Shown: positions 44,101-53,715, counted from the stretch's first letter. The stretch: 64,000 bases of DNA from Thermocrispum agreste DSM 44070 (GCF_000427905.1 NZ_ATYX01000006.1:186001-250000); one strand, 5' to 3'. Numbers and translations: made by a program. The notes: a model not told the origin generated them from the letters alone.

Positions 44101-45249
44101 TTGGACCTGAAGTTGTTCGGGCCGTTGATCCGCGACCGGGACCGGTACTACATGCTGCGGCACGACAGCAGGCGGGTCCTGATCGAGCCGCTGCCGGCCG
44201 ATGCGGACAGCGTCGGTTCCGAAGTCCTCGGGTCCGTCACAGGCCCGGCGACGGCCGCGATGACGCCGGACGGCAAATACCTGATCACGGCCGGATCGGC
44301 TGGACAAGCGGAGGACGCTCGGCGATGGACCGTGCTGGTGACCAGGACCGAGGACAATCGCAACGTCGGGACGGCCGAGGCTTATGCGGAGTTCGTCAGT
44401 GTCGATCAGGACGGGACCCTGGTGGCGGTCGGCGACAAGGATGAAGTCGCCGTCCACCAGCTCCCCGACCTGAAGCGGTTGGCGACCGTTCCCCGGGACG
44501 GGCAGGACGTCGCCACGTACGACGATCCTCCGCAGTTCGTCGGCGAGTACCTGCTGACCACCGCCGGGGCGCGGGCCGACTGGTGGAATCCCCGGACCGG
44601 GGAAAAGGTCGCCTCGCTCGACCTGACCAAGCACGGCATCGAGCCGGACGTCGCCGGTGAGGTCCGCATCCTGCCGTATCCGAAGGGCGACCGGGTGGCC
44701 GTCATCCAGCCGGACTCCGACGAAGTCGTCATCGTGGACCGCGGCGGCCGCACCGTCGGCTCATTGCGCGTCGGGAGCCAGCCGACCTGGGTCGGGTTCG
44801 ATCAGTCCGGCAGGTATGCGGCCGTGGTGACCGCCGGGGCGGGCCTGGCGGTGTGGGACTTGCGCGAGGCGAAGCAGGTGCTGGGCCCGTTGCCGATGGT
44901 GAACATCCGGAAGTCACCGGCCAACCGCCCGCCCGTGGTGACGTTCCTCGACGAGCCCGGCAGGATCGCGCTGGCCGAGAGCGGCAAGGTGAGCTACTAC
45001 CGGTTCGGGTCGTCACGGCCGGAGCGCGTGCTCGACCTGCGGGGACGGACAAGGCAGCGCACCGACACGATCTCGGTCTCGCGCGACGGACGAGTCCTCG
45101 CGGTCGACCTCGGGTCGACGGCGGTGGCCGTCCCGGTCGATGTTTCGGAATGGGTGCGCACGCTGTGCCGCGTCATCGATCACCGGGAGTTCACCAGCGA
45201 AGAGCGCGCCATGCTGCCGGAAGGCGTGGCCACCGCACCGCTGTGCTGA
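41117..45249 (+). pseudogene. Pseudoprotease + nSTAND1-type NTPase + beta-propeller protein, paralogue B, one frameshift
   Basis: ~1,377 residues if intact. Start GTG 41117 (VPTMSTASLG) matches paralogue A; ATG 41126 overlaps A's stop. Protease-like domain with the catalytic His motif changed to TSASV and the Ser motif to GYDGAPVW, so inactive. Then a frameshift at ~41757 (HTDYLFG | RDDEIGR expected), where one missing G or four bases explain it. NTPase: Walker A VGRSGVGKSS, VVLFADQFEEL. Membrane helix VLASLAVVVVAAIVFGMLAS. Propeller (ADASADGRVIAARSVGG ...), C-terminus EERAMLPEG. Apart from the one break the frame is open for 3.5 kb, so it may be functional if the break is a sequencing error. 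Confidence 0.85.
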
Positions 45250-45281
45250 TCGTGCCGCGGCTCGCCGCAGCGCGGGACGCG

Positions 45282-45941
45282 CTACTTGCGCTGCGCCGGG
45301 GCTTGCGACTGCGGCCGGGACTGCGGAGCGGGCACCTCGGGCGCCGGGTCACCCTCCGCGGCTTCTTCGGCCTGCGCGGCGCGGTCACGCTCGCGCAGCT
45401 GCTGCCACACCACCGATTTGCGCTCCCAGCCCGATTCCGGCATGGCGTCGCCGCCGCCGATACCCAGGCTGCGTCGTGCGCACTCGTAGAAGCGAGCGCG
45501 GTCGCGGGCCGCCTGCTGCCACATCTCGTCCCACATCGCCCGACTGCGCAGGCTGCCGTTGGCGAACCACTCCAGCTTCCAGACCACCTCGTGCCAGCGC
45601 CGGGCCGCGGCGATGGTGTCCGGGTCGCCCAACAGCAGAACGGCCTCCCACCGGTTGTTGCGCTCCGCGTCGAGCTCGGCCAGCATCGGCAGGCCCTCCT
45701 CAGGGGACAACGGCTTGTCCGATGCGCCGAACCCCCGGGTCGCCGCGATCCGAATGGCGATCTGCGTGTACTGCTTGATGATGTTCGCGTACGCCGCGTA
45801 TGCGTCCAAACGGGCTTGATCCCAGCGTGCGTCACGTTCCCGGAGCCAGCGAGCACGAATGACCTGGGCGATGACCGCGTAGGTCACGACTGCACCGATG
45901 GCAACGCCGAGCAGGGGAAGGAGTTGCACAACGTAGGGCAT
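45282..45941 (-). CDS. Membrane-anchored hypothetical protein
   Basis: 219 residues. N-terminal transmembrane helix (VVQLLPLLGVAIGAVVTYAVIAQVI), then a helical cytoplasmic domain (DARWDQARLDAYAAYANIIK...; RWEAVLLLGDPDTIAAARRW; HEVVWKLEWF) and a Pro/Gln-rich tail (PQSRPQSQAPAQRK). The pattern is common among actinobacterial hypotheticals. Convergent with paralogue B, 32 bp between stops. No function known. Confidence 0.8.
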   Translation of the reverse strand: MPYVVQLLPLLGVAIGAVVTYAVIAQVIRARWLRERDARWDQARLDAYAAYANIIKQYTQIAIRIAATRGFGASDKPLSPEEGLPMLAELDAERNNRWEAVLLLGDPDTIAAARRWHEVVWKLEWFANGSLRSRAMWDEMWQQAARDRARFYECARRSLGIGGGDAMPESGWERKSVVWQQLRERDRAAQAEEAAEGDPAPEVPAPQSRPQSQAPAQRK

Positions 45942-46682
45942 ACCGCCATCCTGAACTCTTTTTCGGCAAGGTCAAGGCGGCACAGTAGCGCCAGCGGGGG
46001 ACAGAATCCACGTGACGAGGATGTGACGTTGCCGTTGCGTTGCCGCTACGTGTCCGGAATCGGGCGATGTCGACAAAAAGGTGGCCCGACCTGCCGCCCG
46101 TCCGGCGGAGCATGATCGAAAACGGCGCGATCGTGGGCTTCGTCGCGAAAAGGAAACCTTTCGAGCACGACTCGGAAGATCGGGCCACCGGTGAAATTTC
46201 TTCAGTTTCTGGCCGTCCCCGCCGACGGGGTGGGTGGGCTGGCTTTTCGTGTCCCGTTCGTGCCATCGTCACGGGCCCAAGGTCTTGATTTTCGTCTCGC
46301 GGACGGACGAGGGGAGGGCGACGCGGCGCGGCGCCCCGGCCTCGGGCGCCGGACGGCGATGGGACGCGTCCCTCCCGGCGTTCACCCGCATCGGCACGGT
46401 CTGGGCACATCCGCGCCGGATCACTCCGGATGCTGCCCCGGCCGCGCTCGTCACGGACTGCATCGCAGCGCGGTGCGCTCTGGCCTGCCCGCCGGTGTGC
46501 ACGGGCGGCCGGGCAGGGCATGGTCACCTTCACGCCTGCGGCGTCGGCCCGATGGTGGGCAGGGACTGGCCGGCCGCGCCGGCACTCCGGCCCCCGACAG
46601 CTTGACCCGTCGCCTGTGGCGGTCGGGGGCCTGACCTCACGATGAGCTACGGCGGCCTTGTGCGGAGCTACGGAGGCCTTTG
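45942..46682. other. Non-coding stretch
   Basis: About 740 bp between the start of the membrane-anchored gene and the 3' end of the siderophore ATPase gene. Short frames (e.g. 46040-46288) lack ribosome-binding sites and motifs. The part near 46020-46200 is lower in GC and may contain the promoter of the minus-strand gene. Confidence 0.5.
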
Positions 46683-47519
46683 TCAGGAAGCGACCCGCGT
46701 GTCGAGCGCCAGCTCCCGCGAGCGGGCCCGGCGACGTGCCGGGATCACCATCGGTGTCCCGGTCTCCGGATCGTCGATCACCTGGCACTGCAATCCGAAG
46801 ACGTCGGTGACCAGCTGCTCGGTGAGCACGTCGGACGGGTTGCCCTCGGCCACGATCGCCCCCTTGGACATCACGATCAGGTGGGTGGCGTACCGCGCCG
46901 CGTGGTTGAGGTCGTGCAGCACGGCCACCAGCGTCCGCCCGCCCTGCTCGTGCAGCTCGGCGCACAGGTCGAGCACGTCGATCTGATGCGCGATGTCCAG
47001 GAAGGTGGTCGGTTCGTCCAGCAACAGCAGCGGCGTCTGCTGCGCCAGCACCATCGCCAGCCACACGCGCTGCCGCTGACCCCCGGACAGCTCGTCGACC
47101 GGGCGATCAGCCAGGTCCGTCACGCCCGTGGCCGCCATCGCCTCGGCGACCGCCTGCTCGTCCTCGGCCGACCACTGCCGCAGCATCCGCTGGTACGGGT
47201 ACCGCCCGCGGGAGACCAGATCGACCACGGTGATCGCGTCCGGTGCGACGGCGGTTTGCGGCAGCAGGCCCAGCCTGCGGGCCAGCGCCTTGGCCGGATA
47301 GGACGACAATTCCTTGCCGTCCAGCACCACGGTGCCCGCCTCCGGGGTCAGGATGCCGCTCAGCGCCTTGAGCAGGGTCGACTTGCCGCAGGCGTTCGGG
47401 CCGATGATCACGGTGAACGAGCCGGGCGGGATGGACACGTCCAGATCGCGGCTGACGATCCGGCGGTCGTAGCCCAGGGTGAGCCCCGACCCGCTGAGGT
47501 CGGTGTGGCCGTTGGTCAT
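46683..47519 (-). CDS. fecE: Iron-siderophore ABC transporter ATPase
   Basis: 278 residues of the FecE/FepC type. Walker A GPNACGKSTLL, Q-loop LLPQTAVAPDAITVVDLVSRGRYPYQ (characteristic GRYP), signature ELSGGQRQRVW, Walker B LLLLDEPTTFLD, switch His in VLHDLNHAARYA. Hydrolyses ATP to drive import of ferric siderophore. Last gene of a three-gene operon, 3 bp after the permease gene. Expected to be iron-repressed through the box at 49695. Confidence 0.95.
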   Translation of the reverse strand: MTNGHTDLSGSGLTLGYDRRIVSRDLDVSIPPGSFTVIIGPNACGKSTLLKALSGILTPEAGTVVLDGKELSSYPAKALARRLGLLPQTAVAPDAITVVDLVSRGRYPYQRMLRQWSAEDEQAVAEAMAATGVTDLADRPVDELSGGQRQRVWLAMVLAQQTPLLLLDEPTTFLDIAHQIDVLDLCAELHEQGGRTLVAVLHDLNHAARYATHLIVMSKGAIVAEGNPSDVLTEQLVTDVFGLQCQVIDDPETGTPMVIPARRRARSRELALDTRVAS

Positions 47520-47522
47520 CGT

Positions 47523-48569
47523 TCATCCTCCCTGCCGCGTGCGGCTGAGCATCCAGATCAAGTAGGCGCCGCCCAGGCAGCTCGACACCACGCCGACCGG
47601 AGCCTGGTCCTCGCCCAGGCCGTGCTGGGCGATCAGGTCGCTGACCGACAGCAGCAGCGCGCCCATCAGCGCCGCGGGCAGCACGCCGGGTCCGGTCGCG
47701 GTGGTCAGCCTGCGCGCCAGCTGCGGGGCGGCCAGCGCCACGAACGCGATGGGGCCGACCGACGCCGTGGCCCCCGCGGCCAGCCCGACGCCCACCGTCG
47801 CCACTGCCAGCCGGGAGCGCTCGACCGGCACGCCGAGGGTGCGGGCCGAGGTGTCGCCGAGCTCGAGCATCAGGCATCGTCGGTGCAGCAGCAGTGCGAT
47901 CGGCAGCAGCAGGACCACCGCCGCGCCGGCAATCGCCGCGTACCCGTAGTCGCGCCCGTTGAGGCTGCCGACCAGCCACCACGACGCCGACTGCGCGTCC
48001 AGCACGTCGGCGCGCATCAGCAGAAACGTATTGGTCGACAGCAGCAGCAGCTGGACCGCGACCCCGATCAGCACCAGCCGGTAGCTGGTCGTTCCCCGGC
48101 GGTAGGCCAGACCGTAGACGACGACGGCGCTGGCCAGCCCGCCGATGATCGCGCCCGTGGCGACGAATTGCAGGGTCGTTCCGACCAGCAGGAACGCGGC
48201 CAGGGCGCCGGTGCTGGCGCCCGCGGTGAACCCGATGATGTCCGGACTGCCCAGCGGATTGCGCGTCAGGCTCTGGAACAGCGCCCCACTGGCGCCGAAC
48301 GCGGCCCCGGCGGCCAGCGCGGTGAGCAGGCGGGGCAGGCGCTCCTCGAAGATCACGTAGTCGGTGTCGACGCTGCCGTTGCCGAGCAGGGTCCGCACCG
48401 TGTCCGGGACGGAGATCGGGTAGTCGCCGACGGCGAGCGAGATCAGCCCCACCGCGACCACCAGCCCGAACAGGGTCAGGCCGACGGCGACACTGCGCCG
48501 GTGCACCAGCAGCGACCAGCGGCCGCGGCGCCAGACCGCGCCGGGGGCGGGGGAGTGGGTGACCGTCAT
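47523..48569 (-). CDS. fecD: Iron-siderophore ABC transporter permease (FecCD), second subunit
   Basis: 348 residues, 8-10 helices of the BtuC/FecCD fold. Conserved LPRLLTALAAGAAFGASGAL, RNPLGSPDIIGFTAGAS and APQLARRLT near the ATPase-coupling loop. Start ATG 48569 overlaps the stop of the upstream permease by 4 bp. Confidence 0.94.
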   Translation of the reverse strand: MTVTHSPAPGAVWRRGRWSLLVHRRSVAVGLTLFGLVVAVGLISLAVGDYPISVPDTVRTLLGNGSVDTDYVIFEERLPRLLTALAAGAAFGASGALFQSLTRNPLGSPDIIGFTAGASTGALAAFLLVGTTLQFVATGAIIGGLASAVVVYGLAYRRGTTSYRLVLIGVAVQLLLLSTNTFLLMRADVLDAQSASWWLVGSLNGRDYGYAAIAGAAVVLLLPIALLLHRRCLMLELGDTSARTLGVPVERSRLAVATVGVGLAAGATASVGPIAFVALAAPQLARRLTTATGPGVLPAALMGALLLSVSDLIAQHGLGEDQAPVGVVSSCLGGAYLIWMLSRTRQGG

Positions 48570-49624
48570 AGCCGCGGCAGCCTCCCGCGCCGGCGGATCA
48601 TCGCGATCAGCACCGGGGCGCCGACGAAAGCCATGGTCACGCCGACGGCGACTTCGCTCGGCCGCACGATCACCCGGCCGACGACGTCGGCGACCAGCAG
48701 CAGCGTCGCCGCCAGCACCGTCGAGTAGGGGAGCAGCCAGCGGTAGTCGGGGCCGGTGATCATGCGCGCCAGGTACGGCACGACCAGGCCGACGAACACG
48801 ATCGGCCCGGCGAGCACAGTGGCCGCCCCGCACAGCATGACCATCACCACCCCGGCGAGCCCGCGCACGCGCGCCCGCCGTACCCCGAGCGCGTGCCCGG
48901 TTTCGTCCCCGAGCGCCAGCACGTTCAGCGGCCGAGCCAGCAGCACGGCCAGCGCGGTGCCGAGTGCCAGGAACGGCGTCATCGCGGCGAGCTGGTCGGG
49001 ATCGGGGCTGGCCAACGATCCGATGACCCAGCTTCGGTACGACTGATACGTCTGGTAGTCCTGCAGGACGATCGCGTAGACGATCCCGCTGAGCACATAG
49101 GTGACGGCCATCCCGGCAAGGATCAGTCGCACCGGGTCGGCGCCGCCCCTGCCGCGCACCACGATGCCGAACACCAGCAGCGCAGCCGCGGACGCACTGA
49201 CGAAGGCGAACCACACCACCGACAACGGATGCGTCGTCCCGGCCACCGCGACGGCCACCACGAGACCGAGCGCCGCCCCCTGGTTGATGCCGAGCAGGCC
49301 GGGGTCGGCGAGCGGGTTGCGGGCGAGGGCCTGGGTCAGCGCGCCGGCGAGCCCGAGTGCCGCGCCCGCGGCCAGGCCGGTCAGCGTGCGCGGAATGCGC
49401 AGGTCGCGCACCACGATGTGATCGTCGACGGCCGGGTCGTAGTGGCGCAACGCATCCAGGACGACACCGAGGTCGATCGGCCGCGCGCCCAGGAAGACCG
49501 AGAGGACGACGGCGCACAGCAGGCCTGCGCAGGCAAGGACCAGCCCCGTCGCGAGACGGAAGCGGCGTGATCGCCGGGCCGGCCGTGCGCGGCTCGCCGG
49601 AGCAGTGAGCAGGTCAGCCGTCAC
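48566..49624 (-). CDS. fecC: Iron-siderophore ABC transporter permease (FecCD), first subunit
   Basis: 352 residues, FecCD family: RDLRIPRTLTGLAAGAALGL, RNPLADPGLLGINQGAALGL, VVPYLARMITGPDYRWLLPY. GTG start at 49624 with GAGGAG upstream. First gene of the minus-strand import operon, divergent from the binding-protein gene across the iron box. Confidence 0.94.
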   Translation of the reverse strand: MTADLLTAPASRARPARRSRRFRLATGLVLACAGLLCAVVLSVFLGARPIDLGVVLDALRHYDPAVDDHIVVRDLRIPRTLTGLAAGAALGLAGALTQALARNPLADPGLLGINQGAALGLVVAVAVAGTTHPLSVVWFAFVSASAAALLVFGIVVRGRGGADPVRLILAGMAVTYVLSGIVYAIVLQDYQTYQSYRSWVIGSLASPDPDQLAAMTPFLALGTALAVLLARPLNVLALGDETGHALGVRRARVRGLAGVVMVMLCGAATVLAGPIVFVGLVVPYLARMITGPDYRWLLPYSTVLAATLLLVADVVGRVIVRPSEVAVGVTMAFVGAPVLIAMIRRRGRLPRL

Positions 49625-49694
49625 GCTCTCTCCTCGCCGTCGCAGCCGTGCGTATCACGCGTCACTCCCGGCTAGACCGTCCCACTATCAGGGG

Positions 49695-49713
49695 TTAGCT
49701 TAGCCTTACTTAA
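49695..49713 (+). promoter_or_regulatory. IdeR/DtxR iron box
   Basis: TTAGCTTAGCCTTACTTAA matches the IdeR consensus TTAGGTTAGSCTAACCTAA at 16 of 19 positions. It sits between the divergent permease and binding-protein genes and can repress both when iron is plentiful. Confidence 0.85.
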
Positions 49714-49737
49714 TTGCGGAGGTAAGGAGCAGTGCGC

Positions 49738-50769
49738 ATGAGCACACGGCGGGCTGGGGCGCAGCGTGGCGACTTGGCGGTGAACAGGCGCGGGATCTTG
49801 CTCGGCGGTGCCGGGCTCGCCGCGTTGTTCGCGGTCGGCGCGTGCGGCAAGGTGGAGGACCGGCAGGACTCCGGCACAGGCGGTCCGTGGTCCTTCGTCG
49901 ACGACCGCAAGCGCGAGGCCACCGCGAAAAGCACGCCGACGAACATCGTGGCCCAGATCAGCGCCGCCGCCGCGCTGTGGGACCTGGGCATCAAGCCGGT
50001 CGGCGTGTTCGGTGAGGCCAACGGCCCGGACGACCTGTACGGCAACGTCGACCTGGATGCGGTGACGTGGGTCGGCAAGTCGTGGGGCGAGTTCGACATG
50101 GAGAAGTTCCTCGACCTGCGCCCGCACCTGCTCGTCGCCCCGATGAACACGCCCGACCAGCTGTGGTACGTGCCGGAGGAGATGGCCGACAAGGTGGCCA
50201 AGCGGTGCCCGACGGTCGGCATCAAGCAGCTCTCGACCCCCGTGGACAAGGTCATCCAGCGGTACGCCGACCTCGCCGCCTCGCTCGGGGCCGACCTGGA
50301 CGGGCCCGCCATCGCCGATGCGCGCAAGGCCTTCACCGCAGCGGTCGACGAGCTGCGCGCGGTGGCGGAGGAACGCAAAGATCTCAAGGTCGCGTTCGTG
50401 TCGGCGGCCGAGGAGTTCTTCTACTGGGCCAACCCGGACGTGTTCTCGGATGCGCTGTTGCTCCGCGACGCGGGCATCAACCTGGTGCAGCCGGACGTGT
50501 CAGACGAGCAGGACCCGCACTGGGACGCCGTGTCGTGGGAACAGGTCGCCAGGTACGACGCGGACGTTCTGCTCTACGACTCGCGCAACGCCCAGTTCTT
50601 CACCGAGAACCTGGACAAGTACCCCACGTTGGCGAATCTGCCCGCGGTCAAGGCCAAGCAGCTGGTGCCGTGGAACCTGGAGACACCGCCGTCGTGGGCG
50701 ATCTACGCGCCCAAGCTGCGCGAGCTGGCGGACAAGCTGCGCGGCTTCCAGGCGAACGTCGCCGGCTGA
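49738..50769 (+). CDS. fecB: Iron-siderophore-binding lipoprotein
   Basis: 343 residues. Signal peptide with twin Arg (NRRGILLGGAGLAALFAVGAC) ending in a lipobox, so a Tat-type lipoprotein is possible. The periplasmic-binding fold follows (KSTPTNIVAQISAAAALWDL; DLRPHLLVAPMN). ATG at 49738 is 8 nt after AAGGAG; a GTG at 49732 is too close to it. Captures ferric siderophore for the divergent FecCD/E importer. Confidence 0.93.
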   Translation: MSTRRAGAQRGDLAVNRRGILLGGAGLAALFAVGACGKVEDRQDSGTGGPWSFVDDRKREATAKSTPTNIVAQISAAAALWDLGIKPVGVFGEANGPDDLYGNVDLDAVTWVGKSWGEFDMEKFLDLRPHLLVAPMNTPDQLWYVPEEMADKVAKRCPTVGIKQLSTPVDKVIQRYADLAASLGADLDGPAIADARKAFTAAVDELRAVAEERKDLKVAFVSAAEEFFYWANPDVFSDALLLRDAGINLVQPDVSDEQDPHWDAVSWEQVARYDADVLLYDSRNAQFFTENLDKYPTLANLPAVKAKQLVPWNLETPPSWAIYAPKLRELADKLRGFQANVAG

Positions 50770-50788
50770 TCGACTCGTCCGGCACACG

Positions 50789-50826
50789 CCGGCACCGGCT
50801 CGCCGTAGCGGGCGAACCGGTGCCGG
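50789..50826. terminator. Bidirectional hairpin between convergent genes
   Basis: CCGGCACCGG pairs with CCGGTGCCGG, extended by TCGCC/GGCGA after one C·A mismatch, with a 6-nt loop. It lies between the binding-lipoprotein stop and the exporter permease stop. Confidence 0.75.
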
Positions 50827-50844
50827 AGTCGCCGACGGCCGCGC

Positions 50845-51978
50845 TCAGTTCCGGCCTGCCCAGGCCTGGGCCAACCCGACCCTGCCCCGAGTCTGCAGCA
50901 AGGATCCGGCGTAGATCCTGCTGGCCAGCAGCAGGACCGCGGCTGCCGTGGCGGCGACGACGGCCAACGCCAGCAGCGCCTCCCACGCCGCGGCCTCACC
51001 GGTGAACAGCCGGACCGGCATGGCCACCGACGCGGAGAACGGCACGTAGGACAGCACCGTCATCACCAGCGGATCGTCGGAGAAGAACATCACCAGGAAG
51101 TAGGGCAGCATCACCAGCATGGTGACCGATCCGGTGGTCGAGCCGAGGTCCTCCTGGCGGCTGACCAGCGCCCCCGCGATCGCCCACAGCGACCCGAGCA
51201 GGACGAACCCGGCCACGAGGAACGGCACGAACCAGCCGAGCGCAGGCGTGATCGCGGTGAGCAGCCCGTCCAGCTCGCCGAGGCGCAACGCGATCGGCGC
51301 GGCGGCGGCGAACAGCACGACCTGGCCGAGCGCCAGCACGGTGTGACCGAGCAGCTTGCCCGCCAGCAGGGAGCGCACCGGAACCGCGGCCACCAAGATC
51401 TCCACGATCCTGGTCTGCTTCTCCGTCACGGTCGACTGCGCGATGGCCAGGCCGCCCATGCCGAACATCAGGAAGACCAGCGCGAACACCATGATCACCA
51501 GCTGGCGCTGCCCGGCACTGACGTCGCCCTGCTCCAGCAGGTCGACCGGGGGAGCGGTGGTCAGCGCCGCGATGACGTCCATCGGTGGTTCGGACAACGC
51601 GATGATGCGGACCCCCGCCGGGTTGCCTTGCGCGTCGGGCACGACCGCGGCCTCGACCTCCTCGTTGCGGACCAGCTCGCGCGCGGCGTCCGCGTCGGCG
51701 ACCGTCCGCACCTCGAATCCGGCCTGCTCCTGCAGCGCGTCGGCGGCCTGGCCCACCACGGCGATCGAGGTGGGGCCGCCGCCGATCACCCCGGGGAGGA
51801 TCGCCGCGGCGAAAATGCCGATCAGGACGAGGACCAGCCCGATCCAGAAGCCCTTCATCCGTACGTAGGTGCGGATCTCGCGCTCGGCGACCAGCCTGGT
51901 GGCCGTCCATCCGGACACGGCTGCGGGTCCGGGTGCGTCCGTGCCTGCCTGCTCGGCGATCTCGGTGGTGGTGGTCAT
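50845..51978 (-). CDS. ABC-2 type exporter permease (NatB-like)
   Basis: 377 residues. N-terminal helix (GFWIGLVLVLIGIFAAAILPG), a ~130-residue extracytoplasmic domain (VVGQAADALQEQAGFEVRTV...), then five to six helices (LVIMVFALVFLMFGMGGLAI; SVTEKQTRIVEIL-type region TVTEKQTRIVEILVAAVPVR). This is the NatB/ABC2_membrane_3 layout, often exporting Na+ or drugs. Start ATG 51978 overlaps the ATPase stop. Confidence 0.9.
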   Translation of the reverse strand: MTTTTEIAEQAGTDAPGPAAVSGWTATRLVAEREIRTYVRMKGFWIGLVLVLIGIFAAAILPGVIGGGPTSIAVVGQAADALQEQAGFEVRTVADADAARELVRNEEVEAAVVPDAQGNPAGVRIIALSEPPMDVIAALTTAPPVDLLEQGDVSAGQRQLVIMVFALVFLMFGMGGLAIAQSTVTEKQTRIVEILVAAVPVRSLLAGKLLGHTVLALGQVVLFAAAAPIALRLGELDGLLTAITPALGWFVPFLVAGFVLLGSLWAIAGALVSRQEDLGSTTGSVTMLVMLPYFLVMFFSDDPLVMTVLSYVPFSASVAMPVRLFTGEAAAWEALLALAVVAATAAAVLLLASRIYAGSLLQTRGRVGLAQAWAGRN

Positions 51979-52865
51979 CGGACGACCTCCTTGAAGATCG
52001 TGTCGAGGGAGGGCACGATCGGGCGGAACGAGCGCACCGCACCGCGGCTCATCGCCGCACGCAGGACCTCCTGCTCGATCTCGGTGCCCTTGCGATCCAG
52101 GTCGAACACGGCGCGCGGGCCGTCGACGTCCACCACCCGCACGCCGGGGTGGTCGCGCAGCCAGCCTGCGTCCTGATCGACCACCAGCTCGAAGCGGTTC
52201 GGGCCGTAGCGCTCGCGCAGCTCGTCGCGGCTGCCCGTGGCGGCGATGCGGCCGCCCGCGATGATCACCAGGTCGTCGCACAGCTGCTCGACCAGCGCCA
52301 GCTGGTGGCTGGAGAACAGCACCGGGACGCCGGACCGCGCCCGCTTGCGCAGCACGCCGAGCACCACCTCGACGGCGAGCGGGTCCAGGCCGGAGAACGG
52401 CTCGTCCAGGATCAGCATCTCCGGCTCGTGCACCAGGGCGGCGGCGACCTGCACGCGCTGCTGGTTGCCCAGCGACAGCTGTTCGACCGTGTCGTCGGCG
52501 CGCTCGGTCAGCCCCAGCGCGTCCAGCAGCTCCGCGGTGTTGTCCCTGGCGCGCTGCCGGGACAGTCCGTGCAGCCTGCCCAGCCACTCGATCTGCTCGG
52601 CGACCTTCATCTTCGGGTACAGGCCGCGTTCCTCCGGCATGTAGCCGAACCGGCGGCGCCGCTGCGCGGTGAGCGGCTTGCCGTTCCAGCTGACTTCACC
52701 GCCGTGCGCGGCCAGCACGCCCAGGATGATGCGCATGGTGGTGGTCTTGCCAGCGCCGTTGGCGCCGAGGAAGCCGGTCAAGCGGCCGGGGCGCACGTCG
52801 AACGACACGTCCTGCAGCGCCCGGCGCTCGCCGAAGCTCCGGTTGATTCCCCTCACGGTCAGCAT
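51975..52865 (-). CDS. ABC exporter ATPase (NatA/CcmA-like)
   Basis: 296 residues. Walker A GANGAGKTTTMR, signature LSLGNQQRVQ, Walker B LILDEPFSGLD, switch His in FSSHQLALVEQL. A C-terminal extension (~220-296) is typical of ATPases paired with ABC-2 permeases. First of the exporter pair, 4-bp overlap with the permease gene. The two-component genes lie upstream on the same strand, suggesting they regulate it. Confidence 0.93.
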   Translation of the reverse strand: MLTVRGINRSFGERRALQDVSFDVRPGRLTGFLGANGAGKTTTMRIILGVLAAHGGEVSWNGKPLTAQRRRRFGYMPEERGLYPKMKVAEQIEWLGRLHGLSRQRARDNTAELLDALGLTERADDTVEQLSLGNQQRVQVAAALVHEPEMLILDEPFSGLDPLAVEVVLGVLRKRARSGVPVLFSSHQLALVEQLCDDLVIIAGGRIAATGSRDELRERYGPNRFELVVDQDAGWLRDHPGVRVVDVDGPRAVFDLDRKGTEIEQEVLRAAMSRGAVRSFRPIVPSLDTIFKEVVR

Positions 52866-53037
52866 GCCCCGACACTAGGGCGGACGGGTGGCCGGGCGCG
52901 TCCTGCTGGAGATCCACTTTGCGGGTCGTTCGCGCGAAGGATACGCAGGTGAGCGGCCAGTGCGGGGCCGCTCGGCCTCAAGCGGCGGGCCGCACCGGCC
53001 GATCCCGGGTCGCACATCGCGACCTGGCCCGATGCCG

Positions 53038-53715
53038 TCAGCGCCGAGGGGAGACGATCCCGTGCTCGTAGGCGTAGACGACGGCATGGGTGCGGTCGCG
53101 CAGCCCCAGCTTGGCCAGGATGCGCGACACGTGCGTCTTCACCGTGGTCTCCCCGAGCACCAGTCGCTCGGCGATCTCGGCGTTGCTCGCCCCGCGCGCC
53201 AGCTCCACCAGGACTTCGTACTCCCGGTCGGTCAGTTCCGGGGGCCGCACGGCGGGCCGCTCGTCGTCCGGCTGCCGCTGCTGTTCCCGGGTGAACTCGG
53301 CCAGCACGCGGCGGGTGACCTCGGGGGAGAGCAGCGCGTCACCCCTGGCCACCACCCGGACCGCGCTGATCAGGTCCTCCGGCGAGGCGTTCTTCAGCAG
53401 GAAGCCGCTCGCCCCGGCGCGCAGCGCCGCGAACAGGTAGTCGTCGCGGTCGAACGTGGTCAGGATGATGAGCTTGGTCGGGCACGTCGGGTCGGCGAGG
53501 ATCTGCCGGGTGGCCGCGATCCCGTCGGTGCCGGGCATCTGCACGTCCATCAACACGATGTCGGGCCGCAGCTGCCGTACCTGCCGGACGGCCTCGGCAC
53601 CGTCGGCGGCTTCGCCGACCACCTCGATGCCGGGCTCCGTCCCGAGGATGACCCGGAAGCCGGCGCGCACCAGTTCTTGGTCGTCCGCGAGGACGACACG
53701 GACATGCTCGGTCAC
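53038..53715 (-). CDS. NarL/LuxR-family response regulator
   Basis: 225 residues. Receiver domain with acidic pair LADDQE, phosphoacceptor Asp in VLMDVQMPGTDG, Thr in IILTTFD, Lys in GFLLKNASPED. LuxR-type helix-turn-helix (LTDREYEVLVELARGASNAEIAERLVLGETTVKTHVSRIL) at the C-terminus. GTG start overlapping the kinase stop by 4 bp. Partner of the adjacent kinase; likely controls the ABC exporter. It is not taken to be DosR. Confidence 0.94.
   Translation of the reverse strand: MTEHVRVVLADDQELVRAGFRVILGTEPGIEVVGEAADGAEAVRQVRQLRPDIVLMDVQMPGTDGIAATRQILADPTCPTKLIILTTFDRDDYLFAALRAGASGFLLKNASPEDLISAVRVVARGDALLSPEVTRRVLAEFTREQQRQPDDERPAVRPPELTDREYEVLVELARGASNAEIAERLVLGETTVKTHVSRILAKLGLRDRTHAVVYAYEHGIVSPRR

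Noticed and set aside
46680-48728. 682-residue frame on the plus strand opposite the siderophore operon
   Set aside because: Antisense shadow of clearly recognisable FecE/FecD genes; rich in Arg/Gln/His as shadow frames in GC-rich DNA are.
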